DNA from: Paraphaeosphaeria minitans
Lineage: Eukaryota; Ascomycota; Dothideomycetes; Pleosporales; Didymosphaeriaceae
DNA length: 64,000 nt
Reading direction: 5' to 3'
NCBI GenBank assembly: GCA_015832175.1
Contig: WJXW01000003.1
Span: 3,658,001 to 3,722,000 of the forward strand
Position numbers and translations under genes: made by a program
Shown: one piece after another, positions 32,676-43,359 of the stretch
Layout: every line of letters begins with the position of its first letter
How positions within the stretch are numbered: the stretch's first letter is position 1
Notes under the pieces: model-generated
Database searches by the model: none
Seen by the model: the letters and a program-made list of their open reading frames with translations, nothing else
What the model was told of the DNA's origin: nothing

Positions 32676-33557
32676 CTGAACGAGTGTTTGCAGACGAAGA
32701 TGGGGGATGGGACGCTTGCAGCAGTAATGGTTTAATAGAATAGCTGAGCTTGTACGATACTTAGATATCAGTAATGAATCATGAATCTCAACACAGTTTC
32801 AAATTCCGCCTCGAACTCCAGGTGGTGTTCTTCCCTCGTACAAGCTTGCATTTCCAAATATGTCAGCAGCCTAAACTGATGCGACGTGACTAGCAAGTCT
32901 TCCCACTTTACCTACCATTCATGCACTTCGGAAGAGGGCAGGGATGTATATGCATGGTATGTGGTATCGTCAGGGAAAGATAAAAGATTCGGGTCTGTTG
33001 AATATAAATTTATCCATGTGTTGGTAGGCGGTCATAACGTGGGGGCTCAAACAGCCAAAAAGAAAAGTGTCGTCTAAACAATCCCACGAACTAATCCGGA
33101 TTGTGGGCATACAGGAGCATCACACCCATTTAGCGTAAAACCTCGAAATTCAAGCACAGGATAGTTCTGGGGCAGCGTTCGTGCGCCGAGGAGCCTGGTC
33201 CAATATCCGACCTGTTCCTTCCAGGCTGCCGGCTTCCTCATGCAGTAACGGCCGCTTGACTTCGCCCCTAGAATTCGTATCTTGTGAACCCCGGGATGGC
33301 TTCTGCAGGGGTGGTTACAACACATTCATTCCCTCCGTTACACCGCCGTGCACGTACGAGAATCCTGGTTCGCCTTGCTGCCTGCTACCGGTGCGATTGG
33401 TCGCCTTTCGCCTCCGTATGATTATAGATTAGTTCTTGACCGAGTACTCACGGAGACATATAAAGCGCGATTCCAATTTCCACCATGCTCCCCGTGCTTC
33501 ATTAAGACACGTGGATCCGTTCCGATCGATCATTTCTCTGCCACCGGGACATCCACG
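32676..33557. other. Intergenic, no gene seen
   Basis: 3' flank of hsp30 and promoter of the LysM-like gene. No other coding region supported. Confidence 0.5.
33459..33464 (+). promoter_or_regulatory. TATA box of the LysM-like gene
   Basis: TATAAA lies 99 bases before ATG 33558. Confidence 0.5.
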
Positions 33558-34192
33558 ATGAAGTCCCTCCTCGGCGCAGCCCTCACCGTTGTCCCGCTCC
33601 TCGGCGCAGCCTACACCGTCGATCCCCCAACAACCGCCGCCTCCGACACAATCGAAGACTGCACCCTCTGGGCCACGGCCACCTCCACTTCCACCTGCGC
33701 CGACCTCATCGAGCAAGGCTACGCCCTCACCCCCGACCAGTTCAACGCCTACGTAAGTCAATTCCCACCGTCCCTCCAATCCTACCCTTTGTATGCTCCA
33801 CTCACATGCTCAACCTTCCCCACCACACACACTGCTCATACCCTCAGAACCCCTCCCAAGCCGCAGCCTGCAAGCTCATCATCGGGAACTCATACTGCAT
33901 CGAGAAGAACTGGAGCATCCCGGACCCGACACGTACGACGAGTTCTGCAGCACCCGGGCCTACGAGACCGGCCACGGATCCGGCCACGCTGCTGGCGGTG
34001 TGTGAGGCGCAGGGCTCATATGTGAGCTACTGCGAGAGGTGTTTGTATCACTGCCAGTACGAGACGATGTATATTGAGATGTGTTTTAGTAGTATTTTTG
34101 GGTTGATTAATAGGTATGATAGCGAGTGCTGGCAGCATGGGGGGCGGGACTGCGCGAATTTGGCGGCGGATAGGGTTTGTCCGAAGCAGTAG
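33558..34192 (+). CDS. Secreted LysM-like protein
   Basis: Secreted protein of 179 residues with one LysM-like module, a fold that binds chitin or related glycans; fungal members can shield hyphae or hide chitin fragments. Exons are 33558-33752 and 33848-34192, phase 0. Signal peptide MKSLLGAALTVVPLLGAAYT. The module spans about residues 35-80: CTLWATATSTSTCADL, then TPDQFNAYNPS (split by the intron exactly at Y-N) and CKLIIGNSYCIE. The order C-W, TC, QF-x-x-YNPS, C-x-L-x-x-GxxYC is that of fungal LysM proteins. The C-terminal half has a second Cys-rich region (SYCERCLYHCQYETMYIEMC) that I do not recognise. It ends CPKQ. Confidence 0.75.
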
Positions 34193-34357
34193 GGCGTGAT
34201 AGAGAAAAGAAGGTTAACGGATTGACAATAGATGCGCGTTGTGTTTGCTGGACTTGGTCATGTGATGTTCATTTTGTACAGTAGTGGGCTCTTCTAATGC
34301 CCATGCGCAAGCTATCGCAGGAACAGAACAGGATGAAACCCAAAAACGACGGCTTTC

Positions 34358-35206
34358 TCACTTCCTGTACCACATCCGTGTGATCTTGGTGTGCCTCATC
34401 TTCTTCTGCAGCTGGAATATGCCGTACATGAGGGCTTCTGCCGTGGGCGGGCATCCAGGGACGTAGATATCCACGGGCACGATCCTGTCGCACCCTCGTG
34501 TGACCGAGTAGCTGTAGTGGTAGTAGCCGCCTCCGTTGGCGCAGCTGCCCATGGAGATGACCCAGCGCGGCTCGGGCATCTGGTCGTAGACCTGGCGTAG
34601 GGCGGGGGCCATCTTGTTGGTGAGGGTGCCGGCGACAATCATGACATCGGACTGGCGGGGAGAGGCGCGGAAAATGATACCGAGACGATCCTGGTCGTAG
34701 CGGGGTGCGGACAAGTGCATCATCTCGACGGCACAGCAGGCAAGACCGAACGTCATGGGCCAGAGCGAGCTCTGTCGCGCCCAGTTGGCCATCTGGTCGA
34801 GTGTGGTGCTGTATAGTGTTAGTGGTGCTCCCCAACGCGCCAGAAACCGCCACGCCTTTGGGCTGCGAGCGGTTCCAGCAGGGCTGCCTCCACATACAGC
34901 GCGTATTGCATGGCGCCCTTCTTTCCTTCCTGGCTCGGCAGCGGCACTTCGGCGCGTGCCTGCTTCATCGGGGGCGGTGTTCCGGGGTTGCCGGACACGA
35001 GCCCGGGCTTCAAGGTGGTCGCATTATTCGACGATGTATTCGAGAGGAAGGCGACGCTCCCGGCGCGGAAGGGCAGCAGCGCACTCGCGGGTTTGGCTGT
35101 CGGCGGGTTAGCTCCTGGCGGACGGCGGGCTGTGGGCGTGGGTGTGGGTGTGGCGGGACGCACCTCGTAGAGCCATTGAGGCAGCAGACCTCGTAGTCGA
35201 CAACAT
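34358..35206 (-). CDS. nuo19.3: Complex I PSST subunit (20 kDa, NDUFS7/NuoB type), mitochondrial
   Basis: Subunit of NADH:ubiquinone oxidoreductase that binds iron-sulfur cluster N2 next to the quinone site in the mitochondrial inner membrane. Exons are 35206-35164, 35096-34898 and 34808-34358 (230 residues, phases close). The first exon encodes a transit peptide ([14 protein letters not shown]). Intron 1 has a GCTAAC branch site. The mature protein contains [16 protein letters not shown] (formed across intron 2), the cluster ligands CC in [25 protein letters not shown] and VPGCPPT, all intact. The C-terminus is [17 protein letters not shown]. It is divergent from the TRAPPC2L gene across a 332-bp spacer. 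Confidence 0.95.
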
Positions 35207-35538
35207 GGCGGCTGTCGAAACAAAGGAAAGGGCCCGGCGGAAGGAGTGGAGAGCGTTGGTTCGAGGTGGCGATGGCCGAGGGACGTCTGGAGTGGTGACG
35301 GAAATCCACGAGCTTGGATGCCAAGCCCTGCCGATTACGAAGTAGCTTGCCGAATCAGGCGGATGCTGGTTGGTCGCTGCCCGTGCGCGAACCACTACCT
35401 TTACACCTTCGCCATCACCCTTTCGGACACTGTCGGCGACACCATCTCTCTCATTCGTTGCGGCAGTCAAAGTCACCCGAGAAATTGATAACTCTTGGAC
35501 GGGAGGACAGGACGCATCTATTCCCCTAGGCAGTCAAC
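35207..35538. promoter_or_regulatory. Shared divergent promoter region
   Basis: The ATGs of the complex I subunit and of the TRAPPC2L gene are separated by 332 bases. No clear TATA box was seen on either side, which fits two housekeeping genes. Confidence 0.45.
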
Positions 35539-36175
35539 ATGTCAAGTCGGGTGCCTTCAATAGCGTGCATCGGGGTCATTGGCAGACACGTGAGCAAACA
35601 CGATTATCCATGAAAAGCTCATGCAAGCCAGTCCTAATCTTATGCAGAACAACCCTCTTCACATCTCCTTGTTTCCGGCCGAGGAGCGGGCACCGCTAGA
35701 GTACCAGTTCCTCCTCTCATCATGTCTGGACATCTTTGAAGCTCGTCTGCCCCACAAAACCGTGGACCAGGACTTTGGACTTCTCCAAGCCGTCGACGAG
35801 CGGCTGGCCATGTATGGCTGGTTGACCAACACCGGCGTCAAGTTCGTCGTAGTGGTGGACATGGAAGGGCGGCCAGCGAATCCTCTGGATGCCAAATCGT
35901 CGGCAGCAGTCGGACTGCGGGATGCGGATCTCAAGCCAGTATGATTAAAGTCTTGTCGTAATCATGTCAATAACTGACGATACCAGGCTTTCAGGGCGCT
36001 GCAGACAGCATACATCATGCTCTTGCGCAACCCATTCTACAACCCGGATGAACATTCACCGATCGCAGCAAACGGGGAGCAAAGATATGGCTCGACTCAA
36101 ATCACCAGCAAGAAGTTCATTCATGAGATCAAACGAATAGGTGATGCATGGGCGCCAGGAGTCAATGTTCTATGA
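35539..36175 (+). CDS. TCA17: TRAPPC2L/Tca17-like trafficking protein
   Basis: Sedlin-fold protein of 176 residues. Tca17/TRAPPC2L associates with the TRAPP vesicle-tethering complexes at the Golgi and endosomes. Exons are 35539-35589, 35648-35938 and 35987-36175, all phase 0. The N-terminus SIACIGVIGR continues across intron 1 into NNPLHISLFP. Then come YQFLLSSCLDIFEARLPHK, YGWLTNTGVKFVVVVDMEG and the C-terminal NPFYNP motif characteristic of this subfamily. A loop of about 20 residues before the C-terminus (EHSPIAANGEQRYGS) is longer than in animals. The next gene follows in the same direction after 272 bases. Confidence 0.9.
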
Positions 36176-36447
36176 CCTGCAGAGTCATTCTAGTATCGCA
36201 AAAATATGTTGCATTTCCAGGCGTTTAGTGCGGTCGATACCTTTCCACAAATACTCACGTCTTTTATTTCACATTATCATCTTCCCACCCACGACTTACA
36301 TCGTCGATGGAATCTCTGCCCTCTTCCAACCCGGCCGATCCTCGGATCTAGTGCAATTGAAACGATTGTAGCTTAGCGTCGATTTGGCAACACTTGACTA
36401 CCCTCGGTCTTTCACTCCGACATCCTATCTCAACCCTCAAGCTCCAA

Positions 36448-38579
36448 ATGCCACCCAGAGCTTCGAGCCTGACGATAACCAATCCTTTGGTTCTATACAG
36501 AAGTCTTATAGCGACCAATCGCATCCAGCCAGACCCAGCACAGCATCGCCTCGGTACAGTACATGACATCAACACCCGACGTGCCAAGACCTCAACTAAC
36601 ATGTTCATGCAGCCCTCCATCTCCAAAAGCTCTATGAGAATCTTATAGACTATGAACCCAGCATCGAATATTCAGATCGCTTAAAGCAATTGACTCGTGC
36701 TGTTGATGCCAGCCAAAATGCGCCCCCGGAACGCGCGCAAATTGGCACAAGAGGAATATGGACATTCCTCCTCGCGCAGAAGCATAAAAAGGATACTCTC
36801 GCTCTAACACGTACACTCACTAGCCATGAAGCTGCTATGGCGCTTCGAAGTCCGAAAGGGTTGATGCTGCACGGCGAAGTCGGGACTGGGAAATCCATGC
36901 TCATTGATCTGTTTGCCGACTGTCTGCCCAACCGCAAGAAAAGGAGATGGCACTTCAACACGTTCATGCTGGAGATTTTCTCGCGGCTTGAGCAGCTTCG
37001 CCTTTCGAGGGTTGCTTCGCCACTGGACGGTGTTGCCCGAGACGAGTATAGCTTGTTGTGGCTCGCGCGCGATCTCATCGAGAAATCACCCATTCTCTTT
37101 CTTGATGAATTCCAGTTGCCGGACCGCGCAGCAGCTAAGATACTTTCCAATCTGATGACGACTTTCTTTCAGTTGGGTGGCGTGCTCATCGCGTCCAGTA
37201 ATCGTATGCCAGAAGAGTTGGCCAAGGCTGCGGGAATTGAGTTTGCGAGGCCGGTTTCAAAATTGAGTCATTTGGGTTGGCGGTTAAGCATGCCGGGTGT
37301 GACTGGAAAAGACGATGGACCTGGGCAAAAGGGCGAGTTTGCGCAGTTCTTGGAGGTCTTGCGGACGAGGTGTGACGTCTGGGAGATAGAGGGCAAGAAA
37401 GACTATCGGCGGGTGGCGGGCATGGAAGAGTCTTCTGTTGGATATACAGCGACTATTACCGGCACTGCGACACGGGGAGACGTACTGGGATCGAATCAAA
37501 CAAGCGCCATCACCGGTACAGACGAGGTCTCTACACCATCGGAATCGGAGGTTACGATGCCAAAACACTATCTTCTCACGCCTTCTCCCACCGCCACAGA
37601 AGATGAAGTCAACTCATACCGCCAATCCCTAACTGCAATCGCGCATACCGCGACATGGATACCAACCTCACAACGAATACCATGGACCTCGTTCGCTCTA
37701 CGAGTCTACGGCCGCCCCCTCATCATTCCACTTCAACACAATGGCGTCGCCCTCTTCACCTTCTCCCAAATCTGCGGTGCCTCGCTCGGCCCCGCAGACT
37801 TCATCACCCTCGCCTCCACCTACCCCACCGTCATCATCACCTCGGTTCCGGTGCTCACCCTCCTCCAAAAAAACGAAGCTCGCCGCTTCATCAGCCTCCT
37901 CGACGCCATGTACGAAGCGCGCTGCCGCCTCGTGCTCACCGCCGCCGCCGCCCCGGACGACATCTTCTTCCCCACATCCGCGTCCACCCCAATTCAGGAA
38001 ACAGCCGACGACGCAGTGCACCCCGAGACGTACTCGGAGATCCACCAGGACCTGACCAGCCCGTTCCGGCCCAACGTCTCATTGTACAACGCATCCAGCT
38101 CGTTGCCCATGGACAGTCTCGAAGACGACCCGCCGAACCGGTTCCGCCGCCTGGGGTCCTCGTACACGGACGAGCGCAGTGGCAGCGCGTCTCCCGACTT
38201 TGGCAGTCTCGGCGGGCTGACGGGCGAGGACGAGCGGTTCGCGGTCAAGCGCGCCGAGAGTCGTATTTGGGAGATGTGCTCGGGGGCGTGGTGGGGGCGG
38301 GAGGAGCTGTGGCGGCCGCTGCCGAGGGACTCGAGGCATTGGGAGATGGGGCGCGTCGAGGCGGAGACTGTGAGGGAGGGGAGTCGCTCGCCACAGGAAC
38401 TGTTTCCCCACGGCGCGAGCCCGTTCCGCGCGAGCGAGGACGCGCCGCCGCAGATTGGCTGGACGCATGCTTGGGGCATGATTACGTGGGGCAGGAAAGC
38501 TGGGGTGTGGGGAAAGGGGGTTGAGGGGCTGAGGGAGCGGAAGAACGGGGCCGAAGGGGAGGGAGAGGGCAGGCGGTGA
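36448..38579 (+). CDS. AFG1: AFG1-like mitochondrial ATPase
   Basis: AFG1/LACE1-family AAA-type ATPase linked in yeast to mitochondrial protein quality control. Exons are 36448-36553 and 36613-38579 (690 residues; the phase-1 junction gives HRLA-LHLQKLYE). The N-terminal part could be a transit peptide (MPPRASSLTITNPLVLYRS). Walker A is GEVGTGKSML, Walker B is ILFLDEFQLPD, and sensor-like IASSNRMPEEL follows. The family's C-terminal block (LFTFSQICGASLGPADFITLA, DAMYEAR) is present. Compared with yeast, a Ser/Thr-rich insert of about 60 residues (near 37400-37600) and a low-complexity tail of about 170 residues are extra. Codon use in the 3' quarter is strongly GC-biased. Confidence 0.92.
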
Positions 38580-38992
38580 GGGCGCTGTGTGTATCGTGCG
38601 GTATCTGTAATGACTTCGTGCCCGGCGTAGTAAACAATCATGTAAATAACAAGAATTCACTCAAAAAAAAAAGAAAGATAAAGCTCCCGAGTACAAGACG
38701 CCCCTTTTCAACTGACCTTCTTACCGGTCCAAGACCCAGCAAAATTAAAAGCCATTTCACGTCATCACGGCACCGGTTCAAAGAACCTAACGTTTTTTGT
38801 TCTGATTCGGCCTCGAACCGGTGCACTGTCAACGAGGTCGATGTGCGTGCGACATTTCGAGGCGGACATCCACGTCGCGTGCTGGCTTGAGACTACTGTC
38901 ACTCACGCACGCATGGAGGCCATCACAGCGTTTACACGACGCGAAAAAAGGTGCAAGCACGGAGAAGTTACTATTATATTCTACCACGCGCT
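38580..38992. other. Convergent spacer
   Basis: 3' ends of AFG1 (plus) and OTC (minus) face each other here. An A-rich tract lies at 38662-38680. No gene seen. Confidence 0.55.
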
Positions 38993-40140
38993 TCAATGTA
39001 TCTTTCCCTTGTTCACGACAAACGACTCGAAAACGGAGACGGCACTCCACAGCCTGTTCTCCGCCTCCCTAAACACGACCGAGCGCGGGCCGTAGAAGAC
39101 GTCGTCGCTGACCTCCTCGGGATGCCGGGGCAAGCAGTGCATGAAAGACCAGCTGTCCTTGGCGCCGCCCCGCTGCGCCAGCTCCGAGGTGATCTGGAAG
39201 CCTTTGAAGGCCTTGAGCCGCTTCGCCGTCTCCTCCTCCTGGCCCATCGACACCCACGTGTCTGTCACGAGGATGTCTGCGCCCTTGACAGCCTCCTCTG
39301 GCACCGTCGTCTCAGTCAGCTTTCCTGCCTGGCCCCGGGGCGCGGTGGCAGCGGCCTGCTCAATGACGCTGCGCATTGCGGCGGGGATCTCGTAGCCCTT
39401 GGGCGTTGCGACGGCGATGTCGACACCGAGTTTCACGGCGCCGATGGCGAGGTCGAAGAGCACGTTGTTTGCGTCGCCGATCCATGCGATCTTCATGCCC
39501 TCGAGGCCGAGCGAGGTGGTTGAGGAGGAGGGGTTTATCTCGGTGATGGTGAGGAAGTCGGCGATGATCTGCATGGGGTGGTAGAGGTCGGAGAGGGCAT
39601 TGATTACGGGGACGGAGGAGTGCTTTGCGAGGTCTGCAACGTCGGAGTGGGGGCCGACACGGGCGACGATGGCGGCAGTCATGCTGGAGAGGACGAGCGA
39701 GGTGTCGTAGAGGGATTCGTTGACCTGGTCAGTATCAGCGATTGCGCCTTGCAGCGGCGAGGGAGGGGATGGCATGCTCCCAACTGGATGTCGTCCTTGC
39801 CCAGGAACATGGGACTTCCTCCGAATGCTGCAATGGCGCCCTCGGTGGAGACCCTTGTGCGCGTACTCCGCTTGCTGAAGGTCATGGCGACTGTCTTGCC
39901 TGCGAGCGCACTGGACAGGTGCGGCCAGCCATTGCCGGACTTGATGTCGGTCTTGTGCTTTCCAGCATTTCGGACGAGCGTGGTGAGTTCAGCCGGGGTG
40001 AGGTCAGCTATGGAGAGGAGATGTCGGGGAGCGAAGGGCGATGTGAGTGGAGCAGCTGGGGAGCTTGAGCTGGCGTAGGAGCGGTGCTGCGTCCTGGAAA
40101 GGCTCCTAAGCGCGCTTGTTGCTGGGCGGAAGGATGGCAT
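38993..40140 (-). CDS. argB: Ornithine carbamoyltransferase, mitochondrial
   Basis: Converts ornithine and carbamoyl phosphate to citrulline in arginine synthesis in the mitochondrial matrix. Exons are 40140-39778 and 39724-38993 (364 residues). The N-terminus (MPSFRPATSALRSLSRTQHRSY) is a basic, Ser-rich transit peptide. Motifs are the carbamoyl-phosphate loop SKRSTRTR, YHPMQ, the ornithine-side DTWVSMGQE and the catalytic HCLPRH. The single 53-bp intron begins GCATGC and ends CAG. Only this GC-AG splicing joins DIQLG to VNESLYD in phase 0, and no GT donor works. It is divergent from the Tag1-like gene. Confidence 0.95.
39725..39777 (-). other. GC-AG intron of the OTC gene
   Basis: The minus-strand intron starts GCATGC and ends GACCAG, with CTGATAC as a likely branch site. 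It joins a highly conserved protein segment without gap, so the boundary is well fixed by homology knowledge. Confidence 0.7.
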
Positions 40141-40516
40141 GTTGGCTCTGTGAATGGTGTCGACGTTGACGAGTGCAATTGAAGTTTTATAGAGGATGGG
40201 GAGCAAATAGTGAGTCACGGACCCTTGGGGGTGTACAATTTTTGATGCTGAGCTAACATGCGTCACGCAAATCTGGGGTCGTTATCGCCCGCCAGCCCGT
40301 CCCCGTCGCCCCCTGCTAGCCCTGGTGATGATGATGCCGCCTCAACACACACCCACACCCATCCACGCCTGATACCTACACACGCTCCTCGGCAACCGTC
40401 CACGCCTAATATCTACACTCGCTCTTCGGCCCGTCCTTCTTTCCTGCGAACCCACATGAATCGCCTCGCCTAGCAGCAGGCTTCTGCGCATCGCGACCAC
40501 CACCACTCTCGCCACC
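40141..40516. promoter_or_regulatory. Divergent promoter between OTC and Tag1-like gene
   Basis: The 376 bases between the two ATGs include an A/C-rich leader with ACACACACCCACACC repeats at about 40348-40375. No TATA box or known operator was identified. Confidence 0.45.
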
Positions 40517-43359
40517 ATGGACACGCCCGACTACGGCACCGCCTGGGCTGACTCCACCCTCGCCAGCTCGCGCCCGGCCTCCCAGAAGTCCGCCCGTTCG
40601 TCGCGAACCGCTCGCTCCCACACAGACAGCGACCCGGACGAAGTCTCGCCGTTGTTAGCAACACCAGGCGGGGATGAGACCCAACATGAAGAGGATGACG
40701 GCGAACACGCAACCGCCACCACGTCGCTGCTGCGGACGCTGAGCAGCGGCTCGGCAAGTGGCAAAGACGGTAAGAAGCCATTCTGGAAAAAGAGATGGCC
40801 CAGCATCGTAGCCCTCGTCGTACTGTTCATTGCCGTGGCTCTCATCATGCTCGGATTTCTGGCGACCGAAGGCATCGAAGCGTATGCAATGCAGGCTGCC
40901 GATTTCAAGCCTACCAAGCTGTCCCTGGACTCACTCACGGACACGGGCGTGCGCGTTCAGGTCGAGGGAGACTTCACCATGGATGCGTCCAAGGTACAGA
41001 AGAAGAGCGTGCGAGACCTCGGCCGCTTTGGCACCTGGATCGCCAGGGAGGTCGAGACGGGTGCGACTGAGGTCGATGTCTTCCTGCCCGAGTACGATAT
41101 GGTCCGCGTAGGCACCGCCAGGATTCCTGGCATCAAGGTGAACATCCGCAACGGCCACACCACGCACGTGTCCTTCTTCGCCCACCTCGAGCCGGGTCGG
41201 TTCGACAATCTTCGCAACGTCGCCAACGACTGGATGGACGGGCGCCTGGGTCAGATCCGCCTCAAGGGCAAAGCAGACATTCCTCTGAGGTCCGGTCTCA
41301 TCCGACTAGGTTCGCAGACCATCTCGGAGTCATTTACCTTCCAAGGTACGTACGCCCACTGGGGACTTGCGTAGCTGATGCAAACGCGTGCTAATAGTTC
41401 CCCGTCTACAGGAGACAAGCTTCCTTCGGTTCCTCGGTACAATATCACAAAGCTCAATCTTCGAGAACAACGACCAGGACGCAAAGGCATGGGTGCCGAC
41501 GTTTCCATTATGGTGACCAACGACTTCCCTGTCCAGCTTACGATTCCCCCTGTTGCTGTCGACGTGCTCGTCGACGGCTGTCTTGAATCGGATGCCCACA
41601 TCATGGTTGGCACCGCCGAGACAGCACAGCTTCAAGTGGAACCAAAGCATGACGTTGAGGTCAACGTTACTGGTCGTGTGGACGCACTATCACAAGCTCT
41701 TACCGAAACCTGCCCAGGGTCGTCAAAATCGCCACTTGACGCCCTCCTTGGAGACTATATGCATGGTCAAGATCCCAAACTCTACGTCAACTGTTGCAAC
41801 TTCCCCGATCCGGAGACCCCTGCATGGGTACATGACCTCCTCAAAGATATCACGGTTCCTGTTCCTCTACCTGGCCACGAGATGGGCAAACTGATCAAGA
41901 ACTTTTCCCTGGCCGATGTGCACTTCCACCTCCCAGACCCCTTCGCCGAGCCAGGCACTCCTGCGGCTGCCCCTAAGGTCTCTGCTGTAGTGAAGGTCGA
42001 CATCAACATTCCCAACGAGATGAATTTCCCCCTAGACGTGAACCGTGTCAAGGCCGATGCAGATATCTTCTACCACGGCAAACTTCTCGGAACACTGGAT
42101 CTGAAGAAATGGCAGGACGCCAACTCCACCCGGATCGATGCTCATGGAAGCGACGGTCCATCCCTGTTGGTACAATCCGACATCCAGAAAGCTCCCATCA
42201 ACATCAAGGACGACGATTTGTTCAGCGAAGTCGTTCAGGAGCTCATCTTCGGCAGCAAGGGCGTCATGATGAAGGTAAAGGCCGCCGTCAGCGTCAAGGT
42301 GGACACCCCTCTCGGCGGATTTGCAGTGCGGGAGATCCCCGCAGAAGGGGTCGTCCCGGTCAAACGTTCGTGACCCACCCAGTTCGTGCTCCAAGTCATT
42401 TTCCCCGCCGGGGCAAACGCTAACACCCATGACCAGCGATTGGACGCGGAAACGGGAACGGCAGTGGAGGAGCGCACAACATCAGCTCCTTAGCTCTCAA
42501 GATTGGAAATCTCTCTATCATCGACACCTCGCGCAGATCTATCACTCTTACAGCTAATGTTAACATTACGAACCCGACGAATTACTCGGCCACTGTGCCG
42601 TACTTCAACATCAACCTCCTAGTCAACAAGACGGTGGTGGGACAGGTCACTGCGAAAGACATCGAAGTGCACCCCGGAAACAACACAAATCTCCTCGTAA
42701 CCGCCATCTGGGACCCCTTCACGCACAGCGGTGCGAAAGGCAAGGAAATCGGACGGCAGCTCCTCTCGCAGTACATCTCTGGTACGTCTTCCCCTCCCCC
42801 ACTCCCCGCTTCCCCAACCACAAAACTAACTCAGCAAGGCTACAACGTCTCCCTCACCCTTCAAGCCCACAACGACTCCATCCCCTCCCAGCCCGCCCTC
42901 GGCGCCATCCTCTCCCAATTCCCCATCACCCTCCCCGCCCCGCACCTTTCCACCGCCCCCAAAGACCCCGACGAAATGCCCCCCGAGGACGGCAAAACCC
43001 ACTTCATCCGCTCCGCTACCATGCACCTCCTCACATCCACCGCGCTCTTCACCCTCGCCTCACCCTTCTCCTCCACCACCATGTACATCACCACGCTCAA
43101 CGCGACCGCGTTCTACGACGGCCACCCCAGCGGCAAGATCCTGTACGAGCTGCCGTTTGCGGTGCCGCCGGGGCTCAGCGAGTCGCCGCGGCTGCCGGTG
43201 GACTGGAGCATCGGGAGCGTCGGGTACGATGCGATCCGCAAGGCGTTGGGGGGCACGCTGCGGCTGAGTGCGTTTGCGGACGTGGGGATCCGGATCGGGG
43301 CGTGGAAGGAGAACGTGTGGTACAAGGGCGGGAGCATTGGGGCGAGCGTGAGGCTGTAG
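40517..43359 (+). CDS. Tag1/YLR173W-like DUF3712 membrane protein
   Basis: Large single-pass membrane protein of 882 residues. Fungal relatives carry DUF3712/LEA-type beta domains, and yeast Tag1 (YLR173W) is a vacuolar-membrane protein involved in ending autophagy; that functional link is family inference. Exons are 40517-41345, 41412-42365, 42437-42781 and 42839-43359, phases close. The junction at 42365 uses a weak GTTCGT donor. Residues 1 to about 90 are Ser/Asp-rich and cytosolic. One transmembrane helix follows (SIVALVVLFIAVALIMLGFLA). The rest is lumenal, with repeated LEA-like modules (NDFPVQLTIPPVAVDV, FPLDVNRVKADADIFY, TNPTNYSATVPYFNINLLVN) and many N-glycosylation sites. Confidence 0.85.
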
